DNA from: CAYOVG01 sp964407285
GTDB lineage: Bacteria; Desulfobacterota; Syntrophobacteria; Syntrophobacterales; Syntrophobacteraceae
Assembly: GCA_964407285.1 (NCBI GenBank)
Contig: CAYOVG010000424.1
Location: forward strand, 1-5,316
Direction: 5' to 3'
Length of the DNA stretch: 5,316 nucleotides
The notes under the pieces are model-generated. The model did not search any database and was not told the origin of the DNA. It was given only the letters and a program-made list of their open reading frames with translations. A program made the position numbers and the translations under genes. Shown piece by piece: positions 4,703 to 5,316 of the stretch; position 1 is the first letter of the stretch, and each line of letters opens with the position of its first letter.

Positions 4703-4778
4703 TGGTGGCGAGGCGGTGAATCGAACACCGGACACGAGGATTTTCAGTCCACTGCTCTACCGACTGAGCTACCTCGCC
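4703..4778 (-). tRNA. tRNA-Phe, anticodon GAA
   Basis: A 76-nt cloverleaf read on the - strand. The acceptor stem GGCGAGG/CCTCGCC is perfect; the D stem is GCTC/GAGC, the anticodon loop CTGAAAA (4747-4741) carries GAA, the T stem is CGGTG/CACCG with loop TTCGATT, and ACCA is encoded at the end. The anticodon stem GTGGA/TCCTC pairs except for a U-U opposition at 28-42, where most tRNA-Phe have a normal pair. It has its own promoter upstream and an intrinsic terminator downstream, so it is a single-gene unit. It stands opposite the deacetylase gene. No copy of its 3' end was found elsewhere in the window, so there is no evidence that it served as an attachment site. Confidence 0.97.
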
Positions 4779-4791
4779 GAGAACGAATTTG

Positions 4792-4820
4792 TATTTAGCC
4801 CATTTCTTTCCGGCTGTCAA
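4792..4820 (-). promoter_or_regulatory. Promoter of tRNA-Phe
   Basis: On the - strand TTGACA (4820-4815), a perfect -35 hexamer, is 17 nt from TAAATA (4797-4792), a partial -10. The tRNA's first base is 13 nt past the -10, leaving a leader of about 6 nt. Position and -35 match make this convincing despite the weak -10. Confidence 0.75.
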
Positions 4821-4902
4821 CACCTTTCTTCATCCACTTCAGCAGTGCGGGTTTTTCGGGCAATCTTCTCGAGCAAAGAGATGCGACGGCGTCATTGGCT
4901 CC

Positions 4903-4925
4903 GTACAGGATAGAATTCTCTGTAC
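4903..4925. promoter_or_regulatory. Inverted repeat GTACAG-N11-CTGTAC with an inner palindrome
   Basis: GTACAG (4903-4908) and CTGTAC (4920-4925) flank 11 nt containing the palindrome AGAATTCT (4912-4919). ATTGG (4894-4898) and CCAAT (4925-4929) lie outside the arms, making a larger broken dyad. It lies between the tRNA promoter and the regulator remnant, where an operator would be expected. Which protein, if any, binds is unknown. Confidence 0.4.
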
Positions 4926-4957
4926 CAATACACTTTCTATTTGCTTACCATCATGAT

Positions 4958-4972
4958 ATTGGCTCAACCAAT
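4958..4972. promoter_or_regulatory. Palindrome ATTGG-N5-CCAAT, possible GntR/FadR-type operator
   Basis: ATTGG (4958-4962) and CCAAT (4968-4972) form a 15-bp dyad, 70 bases upstream of the regulator remnant's start. FadR-subfamily GntR proteins often bind short dyads of the TGG-N-CCA kind near their own genes. ATTGGCTC also occurs at 4894-4901. That the remnant once bound here is inference. Confidence 0.35.
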
Positions 4973-5042
4973 TTTGACGCATCCGGGGTCCGGGGGCAAA
5001 CGCCCGGTCCAGCACAAGCAAAAGAGCGAAAGGCAAACCACA

Positions 5043-5290
5043 ATGACCACGACCGGAAAAGACCCCGCGGGCCGCAAGAAGCGCCGCTACGACGCAGTGG
5101 TCGAACAGGTCGAGGAGATGATCCGAAGGGAAGAACCGCGGGTCGGCGACAGGCTCCCGCAGGGCGCATCACACCGGAGGAATTCGACCGGCGCCTCGCG
5201 GAGGCTTCCAAAAACCGGGGCCCCGAGATGGCGAGGAAGGCTATGGATGACCACCTGGAGCGGGTAGAAGGGGTTCTGCCGGGTGGGTGA
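5043..5290 (+). pseudogene. FadR-subfamily GntR transcriptional regulator with large internal deletion
   Basis: ATG 5043, with GAAAGG ending at 5033 and a 9-nt spacer, opens a frame whose first 39 residues end YDAVVEQVEEMIRREE-PRVGDRLP (shown with a gap). This is the usual start of a GntR winged helix, just before the PPERELAE-FGVSR recognition region. That region is missing. From 5162 a different frame reads GRITPEEFDRRLAEASKNRG and MARKAMDDHLERVEGVLPGG to TGA 5288-5290. This matches the end of an FCD ligand-binding domain, where a final helix carries A-(x)2-M-x-x-HL. About 145 residues of a typical 230-residue regulator are therefore lost, with a frame change at the junction near 5159-5162. 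Both halves kept good coding character, so the deletion looks recent. It can no longer bind DNA as the family does. Family call rests on recalled consensus. Confidence 0.72.
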
Positions 5291-5292
5291 GG

Positions 5293-5316
5293 AAGGAGAG
5301 CGACGGGCAGACAATG
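5293..5316 (+). other. Possible start of a gene running off the window
   Basis: AAGGAG at 5293-5298 follows the regulator remnant's stop, and the window ends in ATG (5314-5316). The spacing of 15 nt is too long for an ideal start, so the true start may lie just beyond the window or this may be chance. A structural gene adjacent to a GntR regulator would be a usual arrangement. Confidence 0.25.

Noticed and set aside
4703..4778. tRNA-Phe as the attachment site of the recombinase at 2871-3470
   Set aside because: No direct repeat of the tRNA 3' end was found in the window, and other genes and gaps lie between them.
4572..4823. 83-codon frame on the - strand across the tRNA
   Set aside because: It is produced by the tRNA-Phe sequence itself; peptides of this kind are a known artefact.

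Overview
The window looks like a stretch of a moderately GC-rich Desulfobacterota (deltaproteobacterial) chromosome, possibly a Syntrophobacter-like sulfate reducer or syntroph. This placement is inferred from the gene types, the selenoprotein and the many decayed mobile genes; no marker gene proves it.

Left part (1-1987), all on the + strand: a peroxiredoxin of the BCP/PrxQ type whose active-site codon is an in-frame TGA, read here as selenocysteine because a bacterial SECIS-like hairpin sits just downstream. About 300 bases of non-coding DNA with short tandem repeats follow, then a small four-helix membrane protein of the DUF423 family and an outer-membrane-type lipocalin lipoprotein (Blc).

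Middle (1988-2800): a gene graveyard on the - strand. It holds a piece of an Rpn-type (PD-(D/E)XK) recombination-promoting nuclease and a piece of an IS630-like DDE transposase with a stop and a frameshift. Next, on the + strand with its own good promoter, comes a short (199 aa) tyrosine recombinase with a complete catalytic set but no N-terminal DNA-binding domain. A compact (248 aa) zinc-dependent histone-deacetylase-family amidohydrolase follows 74 bases later.

Right part (4292-5316): a 370-base gap with two hairpins and a 13-bp direct repeat, then tRNA-Phe(GAA) on the - strand with its own promoter and intrinsic terminator, converging on the deacetylase. Beyond the tRNA promoter is a region with dyad symmetries that could be operators, then a FadR/GntR-type regulator that has lost its middle and is out of frame. 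A ribosome-binding-site-like sequence and an ATG end the window.

The genes do not form one pathway. The clearest special feature is the selenocysteine peroxiredoxin, which standard gene callers would truncate to a start at 229 and so strip of its active site. The second theme is turnover: three or four broken genes in 5.3 kb around an apparently intact minimal recombinase.
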